64,000 nt of DNA from Cepaea nemoralis (Eukaryota; Mollusca; Gastropoda; Stylommatophora; Helicidae): positions 2,501 through 66,500 of the forward strand of contig JACEFZ010027760.1 in assembly GCA_014155875.1 (NCBI GenBank), in the 5' to 3' direction. The position numbers were made by a program, and so were the translations under genes. The notes under the pieces are model-generated. The model saw only the letters and a program-made list of their open reading frames with translations. It was not told the DNA's origin and searched no databases. Below are positions 1-13,843 of the stretch, in pieces. How positions within the stretch are numbered: position 1 is the first letter of the stretch; every line of letters starts with the position of its first letter.

Positions 1-1975
<1,975 letters not shown>

Positions 1976-2034
<59 letters not shown>

Positions 2035-2043
2035 CTCTCTCTA

Positions 2044-2102
<59 letters not shown>

Positions 2103-2104
2103 TA
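1976..2104. repeat. (TC)n microsatellite
   Basis: Nearly pure CT units with small TATATC interruptions, directly following the tail of MSR copy 1. Confidence 0.97.
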
Positions 2105-3120
2105 ATTTAACTATGGATGACTGATGTATGTGAGGATGGGGGATGTGTGTTTGGCTGGGCGGTTGAGGTGTGTGTGGGTGGGAAGGTATCTGAGAGATGC
2201 ATGTGTTGATGGGCGGGTGGGTGATGTGTGGGTGTGAGTGGTTGATGGATGAGTATATGAGTGGGTGGATGTGTGTGAGAGATGAGTGTATGGTTGGGGG
2301 ATGTGTGTGTTTGTGGGAAGATGTGTGTGAGCGGTGGATGTGTGTGGGTGGGGTATATGTGGGTGGTGAGGTGTGTGGGTGGGAGGTGTGTGTTTTTGGG
2401 TGGGGGATATGTGTGGGGAGATGTGTTTGTGGATGGGGATGTGTGTATAGGTGGATGATGTGTAGTTGAGTGGTGGCGAATATTGGGTGGGTGAGTGGGT
2501 GTAGGTTGGCTGATGTGTGTGTGGGTGGGTGGGGAAAATTGTGAGGGTGCAGGATGTATGTATGGATAGGTGCGGGATGTGTGGGTTGACGGGGGTATGT
2601 GTGTGTGGTTTTGTGATGTGTGTTTTGCTGGGTGGTTGCGGGTGTTTGGGTTGGTGGGTGGTGGAGAATATGTGGGTGGGTGTGTGCGTGTCGGTTATGG
2701 GATGGGTGGGGAAATGTGTGTGGGTGGGGATCGGTGGGTGGGTGGCGGCATGTATGTTTGCCTGAGTCTGTGTGAGTGCGTGGAGGTATGTGTGGGTGGG
2801 TGAGGTGTGATGGGTGGGCGATGTGTGCGTCGCTGAGGGATGTGTGGATGGCTGTGGGGTGTGAGGGTGGATGGGGGATGTGTCTCACAACATTGCAATA
2901 TGCACTGTTTATGTTTACAACTTTCATTTGACAATGTTTTATTTTCCCATGTGAATGTACCATGCGTAATATGCATTGTTTATGCTTACAAAATCAATTT
3001 GACAATGTTTTTTCCCTATGTAAATGTAACATGCACATTTGATGAATGAAAGATGAGTGATCGAAAGGGCCGAATGTAAGACGGGCCTGCGTGCCCAATT
3101 TGTTACCCTTTTAAAATAAA
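2105..3120 (+). mobile_element. MSR copy 2, in tandem with copy 1
   Basis: A G-rich GGGGATGTGTG-type minisatellite (about 2110-2885) is followed by the MSR 3' block (2885-3120) with ACGGGCCTGCGTGCCCAATT and AAAATAAAGTTC. A stretch of about 70 bp in the 3' block is duplicated in tandem (about 2896-2965 and 2970-3037). The 5' block seen in copy 1 is missing, so the copy is probably 5' truncated. Its downstream flank is TC-rich. Confidence 0.65.
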
Positions 3121-3279
3121 GTTCGCTCATTCTGTCGCTGTCTCTCTTCCCTACTGCTCTTTCGCTCGCTCCTCTTTTTCTCTTATTCTTTCACTTTCTC
3201 TTTGTCATTCTCTCTCACTCTCAATGTCTTTCTCTCACCCGATTTTGTTATTCTCTCTCTTGTTCTGTCTCTATCTCTG

Positions 3280-3362
<83 letters not shown>

Positions 3363-3405
3363 TTCTTTCTGTTCCTCCCTCTCTTTCTCTCTCTATCCCA
3401 AGATG
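3121..3405. repeat. TC-rich array
   Basis: Degenerate CT-rich DNA with a pure (CT)n core at about 3280-3350. The SLSLSLS frames here are low-complexity artefacts. Confidence 0.95.
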
Positions 3406-3648
3406 AATTAACATTTCTCACTCCAGGCTTTATTTAATCGAGTCTATTGCTATCTTAGTGTCTATTGACCCATTTATGGAAGAATGTCAACAAAGCCACC
3501 AGCAACAATGAGTGACCCACATACCGAGAAAGAGGCCAAGGCACCAAGAGATATAACGAGAAAAATGTCTGAAGAAAGAGTGCAGTAATGTTAGACCACG
3601 GAGGGAGAAAAAACAGCACACATGATAAACGTAAACAGTTATAAGATG
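3406..3648. other. Unassigned unique stretch
   Basis: Mixed-composition DNA between two low-complexity arrays. I recognise no gene or repeat in it. Confidence 0.5.
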
Positions 3649-3687
3649 TGAGAGTGAGAAAGAAAGAGAGAAAGACAGCCCGAGAGA

Positions 3688-3723
<36 letters not shown>

Positions 3724-4020
3724 AGAGAGCGGAGAGAGAGAGAGGGAGAGGGGAGACTGAGAGGGAGACAGAGGAGGAGACAGAGGGGGAGAGAGAGGGA
3801 GAGAGAGAGGGAGAGAGAGAGGGAGAGAGAGGGGGAGAAAGAGAGAGAGGGAGGGTGAGGGGGAGAGAGAGAGAGGGAGAAAGGGAGAGAGAGGGGAGAG
3901 AGAGGGGGAGAGAGAGGACAGAGAAAGGGAGAGGGGAGAGAGAGAGGGGGGAGAGGGGAGAGAGAGGGGAAGAGAGGGGAGAGAGAGGGAGAGGAGAGAG
4001 AGAGAGAGGGAGAGGGGAGA
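3649..4020. repeat. GA-rich polypurine array
   Basis: Irregular GAGAGAGGGAGA variants abut the (GAAC)n tail of the minus-strand CRL that starts at 4021. In the element's orientation this is a TC-rich 3' flank. Confidence 0.95.
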
Positions 4021-4346
4021 GAACGAACGAACGAACGAACGAACAAACTTTATTTTCAAAGGGTTAAGAATTGGGCACGCAGGCCCGTCTAACATTCTGC
4101 CCTTCTATCACTCTCTTTCATACATTATTTCATTCACACATCATTCAAGTCTAACAAAGAACAGTAACAATATAAAAGATATGCATTATAAAGGCATGGG
4201 CAAAATGCAAACATCAAAACTACACGACGCAGTAATATTAGATAATGCTCTGACACTTGTTATTAGCCATGTGGAATATACTGGCCTACAAAAAGGTGAT
4301 TGGCTGTTATACTAGGGTTTTGTTGTTATTATTATTATCTCAATTA

Positions 4347-7190
4347 TTAAGGGGGAAGGTAATCCGTATTGAGATAGTGTTCGAATAATTTGCGATTATA
4401 TGAATAGGGATTGGTGATGTCTTTGATTTTTTTGTGGAAGATTGTTCCACAGCTGAGATGCAGAGTACGTTCAGCTTGTTTTATATAAGTCAATCCTAGG
4501 CTTCGGAATGTGTAGTATATTTAAACGTTTACTGTGTCTAGCATTATATTTAAACAAAGGCCAAAGGTAATTTGGGGCATTCCGATGCAGGATTTTGTGA
4601 ATTAGTTTAGCTTTATTGAAAAGCAGGCGTTTGCGGAATGGTAGTAACTGAAGACGTTTATACAGGCTAGGATTGTCAGATAAATGTTTGCTATAAATTA
4701 GACTCATGGCCCGTTTCTGGAGTGAGTAAAGTCGCTTGGTGTTTGAATTAGAACAACTGTCCCAGATTGTAGAGCAGTAGTCAAAGTGTGTCTGTATATG
4801 AGAAGTATAGAATAGTTTCCTTGTGTCCTCATCAAGGAAGTTTTTAATCTTGGCGAGTTGATAGACTTTTTTCGCTGTTTGTTTAATGAGCGCTTGAACA
4901 TGGGAATTAAAGGTTAGGTTTCTATCAATGATTAGGCCTAATGTTTTGTGCTCAATTACACTTTCTACTGGCATGTTATCGATGTGAAGTTGAAGTGATG
5001 TGTGTGGGCTTAGAGTTTGAAGTCTTTGTCTGGTTGTTAATAACATTGCTTTTGTTTTAGTGATGTTAATTTGCATACGGTTTGAATAGCTCCACTTAAC
5101 TACATTATTTAATTCTTGTTGTAAAGACGACTCCAGTAAAATACAGTTTTCAGCGTTTGTGTACACCGTACAGTCATCTGCAAATAGATCGCAGGACGAC
5201 GAAAGATGCAAAGGTAGATCGTTAATATATATGGCAAATAATAGAGGGCCAAGAATAGAGCCTTGCGGTACTCCAATATTGAAGGTAGTGGTTTGAGACA
5301 GAGATTTATTGTGTGATACTACTTGCTTTCTGTTTGATAGAAAAGATGATATTAGAGTGACTACATTAAGGCCAATTTTCATTGTCTCGAGTTTTTTAAT
5401 TAAAATAACATGGTCTATCATATCAAATGCTTTCTTGAAATCAATAAACACAGTTCCACATAGACTGTTGTTGTTTATATTCTGGTGCCAATTTTCTATC
5501 ATGTTTGTTAGGGCCGTATGGCAAGAATATTTTGGTCGAAATCCTGATTGGCTGTCAACAATAAGCTTGTTGCGAACTAGATACTGTAATGTTACTTTAT
5601 GGATGTGTTTTTCTAGTGGCTTAGATAGTGATGATAGTAAGGAAATGGGTCTGTAATTGTTCGGGAGACCATTGTCCAATGAACCAGATTTAAGAAGAGG
5701 GTACACTTTAGCGATTTTGAGAGCTGATGGAAAGTGGCCTTTGGTTAGACACTGATTATATACATAGGTTAGTGATGTACAAATCACTGGCGCAGCACAA
5801 CGGAGAATCCGGTTGCTGATTCCATCTAACCCAGATGAGGTTGTGTTTTTTAGATTACTGAGGTAAGTGAATACTTCAGTGATTGTCATTAGCGGTATGT
5901 CGGAAAGAATATCGCGGGAGCATCTATTCTCGCAAAACGATGACAATAAAGATAAGTTGCAAGGAGAATTAGGTATTGAAGCCTTCAACTGGTCTATGTC
6001 AGTTTGAAAAAAAATACTGAATTGGTCGCATGTAATATGATTTGATGGTAAAGAATTTCGGAAGTTATACTTGTTTGTCAAGGTGTTAATTGCCTTCCAT
6101 ATATCCTTACTATTTGTTTTATCCATTACTAAGTTCTTAAAGTAATTTTTCTTTTCCCGTCGTATGCTATATTGAACTTTGTTTCTAAGAGTACGGTATG
6201 CACTGAGATCCCGCTTTTTATGTGCTTTATCTCTGTCTCTCATAATTTCAAGTATTTCCTGGGTGATCCAAGGTGGCTTGACGTGGTGTTTTACTCGGAC
6301 TTCCTTGACTGGCACATGTCTATCAAAAACATCAATAAAGGTTTTCATCCAGAATTCCAGAGCATCATCCGGGTCAGGAAGCTGATAAACATTGTCTAGA
6401 GGTGAACTGAGCAAGTCCTGTAAAAATGCGATTTGGTTGAAATTTTTGTAACTTCTATATTTTACACTTATGTGTTTATGTTTAGGAATTTTAATTCCTT
6501 TTTTAGACCACGTGCAGCATATTGGGTAGTGATCGCTCATTGCACAATTTGGTACGGTGCATTCTATGATGTTGTCTGAGTAAGTTACATAAATGTGATC
6601 TATGACTGTTGAAGATGACTTTGTTACTCTAGTAGCTTGTTGTACTATTTGTTGGAAATTGTATGATGCAATTATATTTCCCCATATTATGTTGGATTTG
6701 TTGGTGTCAATGTTAAAGTCTCCGAGTAGTATAATTTCCTTCCCAGAAGCGAAAACCACATCCATCATGGTAGTGAAGTTTTCGTACCAGACGTGTCCAG
6801 CACTGGGATTTCTATAAAGGTAGCCAATTATCAGGGGTGTGCGGTTTTGAAGTTTTAGCTCTAGCCAGATACATTCTATTTCGCAAGTTTCAAAGTCTAG
6901 CCTACGGTGAGCATTTAGTAAATTAGAAACATAGGTTATTATGCCTGTCTCTTGTTTCCTACAGGGATCCCTTCTAAAAACTTTGTACCCTTTAATAGAG
7001 ATGTCCTCATCTGAAATTGTATCATTAAGCCTACTTTCACTAAGGCCGAATAAATGAAAATTTGATTAAGAATAGAAGATAACTCTGGTAGCTTGTTAAA
7101 TAAGCTGCAAATGTTTAAGTGTCCAAGGCGTATTCCTGACTTATTGAGCCAGTGTTGCCACTTCTCAGACATTTCATCCATGAAGAAAGT
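4347..7190 (-). pseudogene. CRL ORF2: endonuclease and reverse transcriptase, disrupted
   Basis: The product would nick target DNA and reverse-transcribe element RNA. The uninterrupted part (6768-4471, 765 codons) carries the endonuclease end (LLGDFNID, then AMSDHYPICC) and an RT with LPNNYRPISLLSSLSK, FIDFKKAFDMIDH, GVPQGSILGPLLFA and the catalytic LFADDCTVY. The endonuclease start (LGHLNICSLFNKLPEL, about 7140-7090) lies in other frames, so at least one frameshift separates it. A TTA-to-TGA change near 4471 removes the last 41 codons that the copies at 14297 and 24120 retain, ending in DYLPP. No RNase H domain is seen. Confidence 0.88.
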
Positions 7191-7685
7191 GTAAATTCGT
7201 CAAAGTTAAGCTAAAATACAAGATCATAAAAAAAATCACAATTACATTAACTTACAAAATATCAGTAATACAAATCAATAAGTAAATGACAATATTATAA
7301 CGATATAACTAATTAGACCAACGAATATAATGCAAACAAGGAACAAAACGAATTAAAGAACATACAACAAATAATTAACTTGAAAAAAACTACTTCACAA
7401 GCTAAGTACCAACTGTTATCCAAAAGAATCAATAAATGACTATACAAGTCAATGTCTCTGTTTAAAGCGGGGAGTGAAGACCCCCTCACTCAGGGTATTA
7501 AGGCGATAAAAAGTATTATAAAAGATATCTAAGTGTCAATCTCTGTGACTTCAATACGAGTCAATGTTTACAGCCGCGTACAATCTAATACGTTGCTATA
7601 TAAATCAATAACAAAGTATGCGCATAAACTTTATAGGAGAGGCCCTTTCTTGTACCGAGATCCGGTGTTGCTTTGTGCTGAATTG
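7191..7685 (-). other. CRL inter-ORF segment
   Basis: An AT-rich stretch between the ORF1 stop and the endonuclease start of the same element. No open frame of note. It is longer than expected for a simple linker, so an unrecognised decayed insertion is possible. Confidence 0.4.
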
Positions 7686-8650
7686 CTAGTAAATACCAGG
7701 CTGTGTTGGTCCTTGGTACAGCGACATCATAAATGCCTGCCGAAGTGAAGTTGGGCTAAACCGTGTGAGGTATAACAACTCTGGGTTACAATGGAGTGGA
7801 TACTGTTGATTTCTCACGGGTGTGTAACGACTTCCAACTACAGGCTCTGATTCGTGGCTAACAGGAGGCTGTGGTGGCACGTTGTTGTTACTACTGGATT
7901 GATCCTTGCTGTGGAGAAGAGGGAACGTATCTTCATAATTATCACCCTCCTGCGTGAAAGAGGGCGTATTGTACGGATTTGGTGTGATGGAAATGTTCCG
8001 TCTGGCTTGGATATCAGGTGCCGTGGTTATGAGTGGTCTGCTCTCTTCTGGTTTATTGGTACTTGATGTGGCGGCAGTATGTCGTCTGGCTTGAGTTTGA
8101 GGTGGTGTAGCTAAAAGTGTCCTACGCGATCCAGTATTGGATGTAGGTTGTGTACGTTCAGGGTACTTAAGATTTTTGGCGAGCAAGCTGGTGCCCAATG
8201 TAGACAAATGTTCTTGATCCTTATAAAGTCGCTTTTTAGGTGCTCCTGACTGTGAAGTAAACACCGGTGTGTTGTTGATGAACTGTATGTTGTTGCGAGA
8301 GCAAAACTTCTGCAATATGTTGTTATTTATGTCAGCTAGACGACGCTGGAATCCATAACTCGGTGATATGATGGAGGAGAAGAAGATGGACGAGTTAGGA
8401 AAAGTGTGACGTAATCCGTTCAAGAGCGCCAGCAGTTGAGATGTTGTGATTTGCGGGTTGTTCATGGTGTCATTGATACCAATATGGACGCTTGCCCTTT
8501 TTACGTTACGATTTACAATCAACCTCCTAATCTTGCCTGTTAGCCGGTCAACACCTATCCCCAGGCAGTGGAATTATGGAAACAATGTCTTTGTCTGTAG
8601 TAGCCATCCGGTCGCTATAAAGACCTTTCATTAGAGATTCGCCTATTATA
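7686..8650 (-). pseudogene. CRL ORF1: SGNH-esterase-like protein, truncated
   Basis: Esterase domains of the SGNH family are known in ORF1 proteins of CR1/L2-type LINEs. Here a block-I-like IIIGESLMKGL (about 8640-8610, with GES where GDS is usual) is followed, after a one-base frameshift near 8555, by VHIGINDT (block III, Asn and Asp present) and by KDQEHLSTLGT (block V, Asp...His present). The remainder of the 278-codon frame is Ser/Thr/Pro/Gln-rich and low in order. The N-terminus is lost at the junction with the GA array near 8665. A host lipase is unlikely because the ORF sits directly upstream of the LINE ORF2 on the same strand. Confidence 0.75.
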
Positions 8651-8665
8651 ATATGTGTACAGTCG

Positions 8666-8879
8666 GGTCAGTGAGAGAGGGAGAGAGAGAGAGGGAGAGA
8701 GAGAGAGAGGGGGAAGAGAGAGAGGGAGAGAGAGGGGGTAGAGGGATATAGAGAGATAGAGAGATAGAAAGAAAGAAAGAAAGACAGATAGACAGACCGA
8801 GAGAGAGAGAGAGAGAGAGGGAGAGTAAACGAATGCGGGAGGAAGAGAGAGAGAGAGAAAGAAAGAGAGAAAGACAGCA

Positions 8880-8963
<84 letters not shown>

Positions 8964-9094
8964 AAAGACAGATAGACAGACCGAGAGAGAGAGAGAGTGC
9001 GCGAATGCGGGAGGAAGAGAGACAGAGAGAAAGACAGCAAGAGAGAGAGAGAGACAGCGGGAGAGAGATAGAGAGAGAGGAAGAAAGACAGAGA
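8666..9094. repeat. GA-rich array with a (TA)n core
   Basis: GAGAGA and GAAAGACA variants flank about 39 TA units (about 8882-8960). The array lies between the truncated CRL and MSR copy 3. Confidence 0.95.
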
Positions 9095-11154
9095 ACGAAC
9101 GAACGAACGAACAGACTTTATTTTCAAAGGGTAACAAATTGGGCACGCAGGCCCGTCTTACATTCGGCCCTTCCAATCACTCATCTTTCTTTCATCAACA
9201 GTGCATAGGAAAAAAACATTGTCACGTGAATTTTGTAAACATAAACAATGCATATTACTATGTTATGAGACACATCCACCACCCACCCACACATCCCCCA
9301 TTCACTCCAAATCCCCCACCCAACCACACACACATACAATACATTCCCCCACCCATCCACCACATCCCTACACCTACACATCTCCCCGCCCACACACACC
9401 TCTCACCCACCACACATCCCACCCACCCACACCCAAGCACACATACATTCAATAACCCACACATCCCCCACCTACACACATCTCCCCACCCACTCACATA
9501 TCCTCTACCCGTCCCATTTCCCACAAACAATCACTCATCCAATATCCTCCTCCACCCACACACCTCCAACCACTCAACCAATCACATATTCCTCAGCCAC
9601 ACACACATCTCCCCGTCAACTCACATATTCCGCACCTACCCACACACAGATTCCGCACTCACCCACATAATCTCCCATCTCCCCCAGCCCACTCACAGAT
9701 CCCGAGCCCACACCTGCAAACATCCCCCACCATCTCCTAACCTGCACACACTCACCCATCCACATATCCTCTACCCACCCACACATCCTCTACCCACCCA
9801 TCCCCCAACCAACATCCCTTAACCACACACCCTTACTCATATACAATCACCCACCCACACATCCTCTACCCAACCACACATCCTCCACCCAACCACACAT
9901 CTTCCATCCACCCATTCCCCCAACCACACATCCCTTAACCACACACCCATACCCATATACACACACATCCCCACCCACGCACAATCTCCCCACCCATACA
10001 ATCATCCCTCACACACATCCCCACACACCAACACATTCCCCATTCGCAAACACACACCTCCCATCCACGCACGCACAACCCATACATTCATCCCCTCACA
10101 CATCCCTAGACACACGTACTTATCCCTCAACCACTAACACCCACACATCCCTTACCTACTCATCAACACATACATCTCCTATCTACCCACCCACACTCAC
10201 ACATCCTAACCACCCATCCCCCACCCTCACACACATCCTTCACCCACCCACAAACCCAACCACACCTGCACCCACCCACACAAACATCATTTATCCACAC
10301 CCAGCTCCGCTCCCACACAATACCATACCCACACACATCCCAAAGACACATCCCTCACGCACACACACATCTATCCACACATCTCTTACCCATCCACACC
10401 CCCCTCCCCCCCCCCCCCCCCCAACTACAATCACCCTCACTACCCACACATACATCCTCCATCCAGCCACACACACCCCACCCAGCCAGACATATCCCCC
10501 ACCCACACACACATCTCCAAATCCATCACCCACACCCATCACGCACCCTCCCACAACCCACACACATCCCCCACACACATTCACCACACATCTCTCACCC
10601 ACACACACTCCCCACCCATCCTTCCCAAACATCCCACACCCATACACATCCCTCACCCACACACACATCCCCAAACCTACAACCACCCCCACCTGCACAC
10701 ATCTGCCACCCACCACATATCTCCCCACCCACACATATACCCCCACCCATCCCATAACCCACCATCAATCATCCACCAACATAACCTCCTCCACCCACTC
10801 ACCCACAACCACCTAGACAAACATACATCCCCACCCAAAAACACATTTCCCCATACACCCATACATCTCGCACGCACCCACACACAAATCCCACACCCAC
10901 CCACACACAAATCCCCCACCCACCCACACAAACCCACCCCACCCACCCACACATCCTGAGCCCATCCCACACACATCACGAATCCACCCACACACACATC
11001 CCCCGATCCCCCCAATCTACTATTATGATCAAACTCCCACACTTTACACTCACATACAGTGACGATTGTCGTGAGCATTGTCGTAAAACTGTAAAGAAAA
11101 TGGAGAAAAATTGTACATATACATTTTGTAACTTAAAATTTAGTGATGCAATTC

Positions 11155-11158
<4 letters not shown>
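9095..11158 (-). mobile_element. MSR copy 3, 5' block to tail
   Basis: Read on the minus strand: 5' block (11158-11010, sharing GACAATCGTC and TGTAAAGTGTGGGAGTTTG with 370-430), G-rich minisatellite (11010-9290, seen here as CCCACACATCCCC), 3' block (9290-9118) and a (GTTC)n tail at 9095-9115. The 3' end closely matches CRL copies across TTTATTTTCAAAGGG and GGGCACGCAGGCCCGTCT, and even has the same tail unit. No coding capacity is expected; long frames are compositional. Confidence 0.68.
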
Positions 11159-11225
<67 letters not shown>

Positions 11226-11361
11226 ACTAACACTCTCACTCACATTACAGTAATGTTATATTATACATGATAAAATCAAGTGTCATACATACAAAATGAT
11301 AATGTGAAAGATGAAAATACACAAAAAATATGGAATGGCATGTTACAGGACATGCGAGCAC

Positions 11362-11452
<91 letters not shown>

Positions 11453-11735
11453 GCACACACACATTCCCCCCTCCCCCACACACACACATATCCCTCACAT
11501 ACACACCCATACATACATCCTCACATCTAGACAAATACATGATGCCTCACATGATAACTGAAACTAATAAGAACAAACTCCCACACTTTACACACAATTG
11601 AGACACTGACGATTGTCGTGAGAATTATCGCAATTGCAAGAAGTGGAGGAAAAATTGTACATATACATTATGTAGCGTAAAAATTAGTGATGCAATTCAA
11701 CTCTCGTTTTTTTTTTCTCTCCCTCTCTCTCTCTT

Positions 11736-11782
<47 letters not shown>

Positions 11783-11817
11783 CGCTCTCTCTCTCTCTCT
11801 TGTGCGCTCTCTCTCTG

Positions 11818-11862
<45 letters not shown>

Positions 11863-12091
11863 AACTCTCTCACTCACATCACAGTAATGTTGTATTATAC
11901 ATGATAAAATCAAGTGGCATACAAAATGATAAGATGAGAATTAAAAAAAAAAATATGGAATGGCATGTTACAGGACAATCAGGTGGCATTAAACGATACC
12001 TCGTAATATGAAAGATGAGAATACATAAAAAATATGGAATAGCATGTTACATGACGTGCGTGGGTTCAACTCTGTCTCTCTCACTCTCTCT

Positions 12092-12153
<62 letters not shown>

Positions 12154-12354
12154 ACATACACACACTCTCACACTCATTCACTTTCTCTCTCTCTCTCACT
12201 TACACTCACTAACTCTCTCACTTGCTTTACAGTAATTTACATGAATTCATTTTATGCATGTTAAAATCAAGTGCATCAAATTGATAATATGAAAAAAAAA
12301 AATGAGAATACACAAAACATATGGATCAGCATGTTAGATGACATGCGTGCGCTC

Positions 12355-12437
<83 letters not shown>
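11158..12437 (-). repeat. Alternating (CT)n blocks and two conserved spacers
   Basis: Pure CT runs (11158-11220, 11365-11421, 11703-11860, 12068-12150, 12355-12432) alternate with conserved spacers. Spacer X, about 140 bp with ACAGTAATGTT, CATGATAAAATCAAGTG and ATATGGAATGGCATGTTACA, occurs at about 11245-11365, 11870-12065 (longer, partly repeated) and 12225-12355. A second copy of the MSR 5' block lies at 11520-11703 next to a short minisatellite remnant (11455-11520). This looks like a tandem or segmental array related to MSR. I could not define a full unit. Confidence 0.7.
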
Positions 12438-12440
<3 letters not shown>

Positions 12441-13195
12441 TGTACATACACACACCCACACACATCATACCCACGCAATACACACACCTGCACACATCCA
12501 TATACTTACTCACACGTACTCACATAACACCCGAATATACACTCCCTCGCATACACTGCATGCATGCACACTTACACATACAAAGATATACAATACATAC
12601 ACGAGCACACACACACACACACTCATCCATACACACATACATACACGAACATGCATATAAACGCATGTAAACACATGAACGCACACCTTAACATACGTAC
12701 AGACATATACACAGAGTCACACACAGATACACACATGTACACACATATACACCCATCCAGACATGCACACGTACATCACACTTTCTCATGCACTCTCTCA
12801 TTCAGCCACGCTCTCTCTCTCTCTTTTACACACTCACTCGCTTTCACATTCACTCATTCCCGCACATACACGCATACCCACAAATTCTCTCTCACTCACT
12901 CACGCTCCCTTACTCACTCATTTATTCGATGACTCTCTAACTCACACTCACTCACTAACTTTCACACTCTATCACACAGACAGGCAGACACACAACACAC
13001 CCACTCTCTCAGATTCACTCATTCTCTAACTAAATCTCTCACACATATGTCCACACACTCACTCACTTTTACACTCACTCAGGCACACGCGCATGCATAC
13101 TCTCTCACTCTCACTCATACTAATTCTTCCACTCACACTCTTTCTCACTCACTCTCTCACCCACTGTTTCGTTCACACACTTACAGTGAAGAATG
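12437..13195. repeat. CA and CTCACT low-complexity region
   Basis: Degenerate CACACA, ACACATAC and CTCACTCACT tracts with no conserved unit that I can set. The long frames here are compositional. Confidence 0.85.
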
Positions 13196-13219
13196 ATAGT
13201 GGAAAAATGATACTAGTAG

Positions 13220-13612
13220 GTGACTTATGGAGGCATATAGTCGGTATGAAGTAAGTATTGAAAGAGTTCTCGGTTGAATGTGTAGGGACTCATTGGTGTT
13301 TTCAGTTCTGGTGGAAGGCTATTCCACAAGTGAGCACCAGAATATGCGAAACAAGTTTTGTATAAGTCCAATCTAGGCTTAGGAAGCTGTAATAAATTTA
13401 AGCGCTTACTGTTCATTGCATTAGATTGAATTAACGGTAGAAGATACTCTGGGTATTTTCAGATATAATTTTATTCACTAATTTGGCTTTGTTAAAAAGG
13501 AAGCGCTTTTGAAGTGGTAGAAGTCTTAGATGGCTGTATAATTTATTACTTTCAACGTGCTTTATGCTAGAAACTAGACGTATAGCGCGGTTTTGAAGCG
13601 AACACAATCGAG
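13220..13612 (-). pseudogene. CRL-like LINE, second subfamily, RT C-terminus
   Basis: The minus strand encodes SLQNRAIRLVSSIKHVES and LPLQKRFLFNKAKLVNKI, then after a frameshift near 13430 KRLNLLQLPKPRLDLYKT, GAHLWNSLPPELKT and TDYMPP with a stop at 13225. This is homologous to, but clearly diverged from, the C-terminus of CRL ORF2 (LPKPRIDLYKT...DYLPP). The 5' truncation at 13612 again falls at a GA array. No (GTTC)n tail is found. Confidence 0.8.
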
Positions 13613-13645
13613 AGACAGACCGAGAGAGAGTGCGCGAATGCGGAA

Positions 13646-13730
<85 letters not shown>

Positions 13731-13760
13731 GAGAGAAAGAGAGACAAACATAGAGATAAA
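13613..13760. repeat. GA-rich array
   Basis: GAGAGA and GAAAGAGA variants directly at the 5' truncation point of the preceding LINE fragment. Confidence 0.95.
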
Positions 13761-13843
13761 GAGACAGACGGAGATAGAGGACGAGCGATAGAAGTAACCT
13801 TATTATAAAAGAGTCACACATTGTCAAGCAAGCGCGTGATATA

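Larger units (their letters stand above)
4021..8665 (-). mobile_element. CRL (CR1/L2-type LINE), longest copy in the window
   Basis: Read on the minus strand, the copy starts inside ORF1 (about 8665, 5' truncated), continues through an intergenic stretch and ORF2, and ends with a 3' UTR (4046-4346) and a (GTTC)n tail at 4021-4045. ORF1 has SGNH-esterase-like motifs and ORF2 has an AP-like endonuclease plus RT, the layout known for CR1/L2-clade LINEs. Both ORFs are broken. Both ends abut GA-rich arrays. Clade assignment is by motif recognition only. Confidence 0.88.

Noticed and set aside
3202..4095. Ser-Leu and Arg-Glu repeat proteins
   Set aside because: Direct translations of TC/GA arrays, mirrored on both strands. 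The same applies to 8615-9208, 11025-12235, 13431-13914, 15745-16179, 16418-17282 and 24700-25500.
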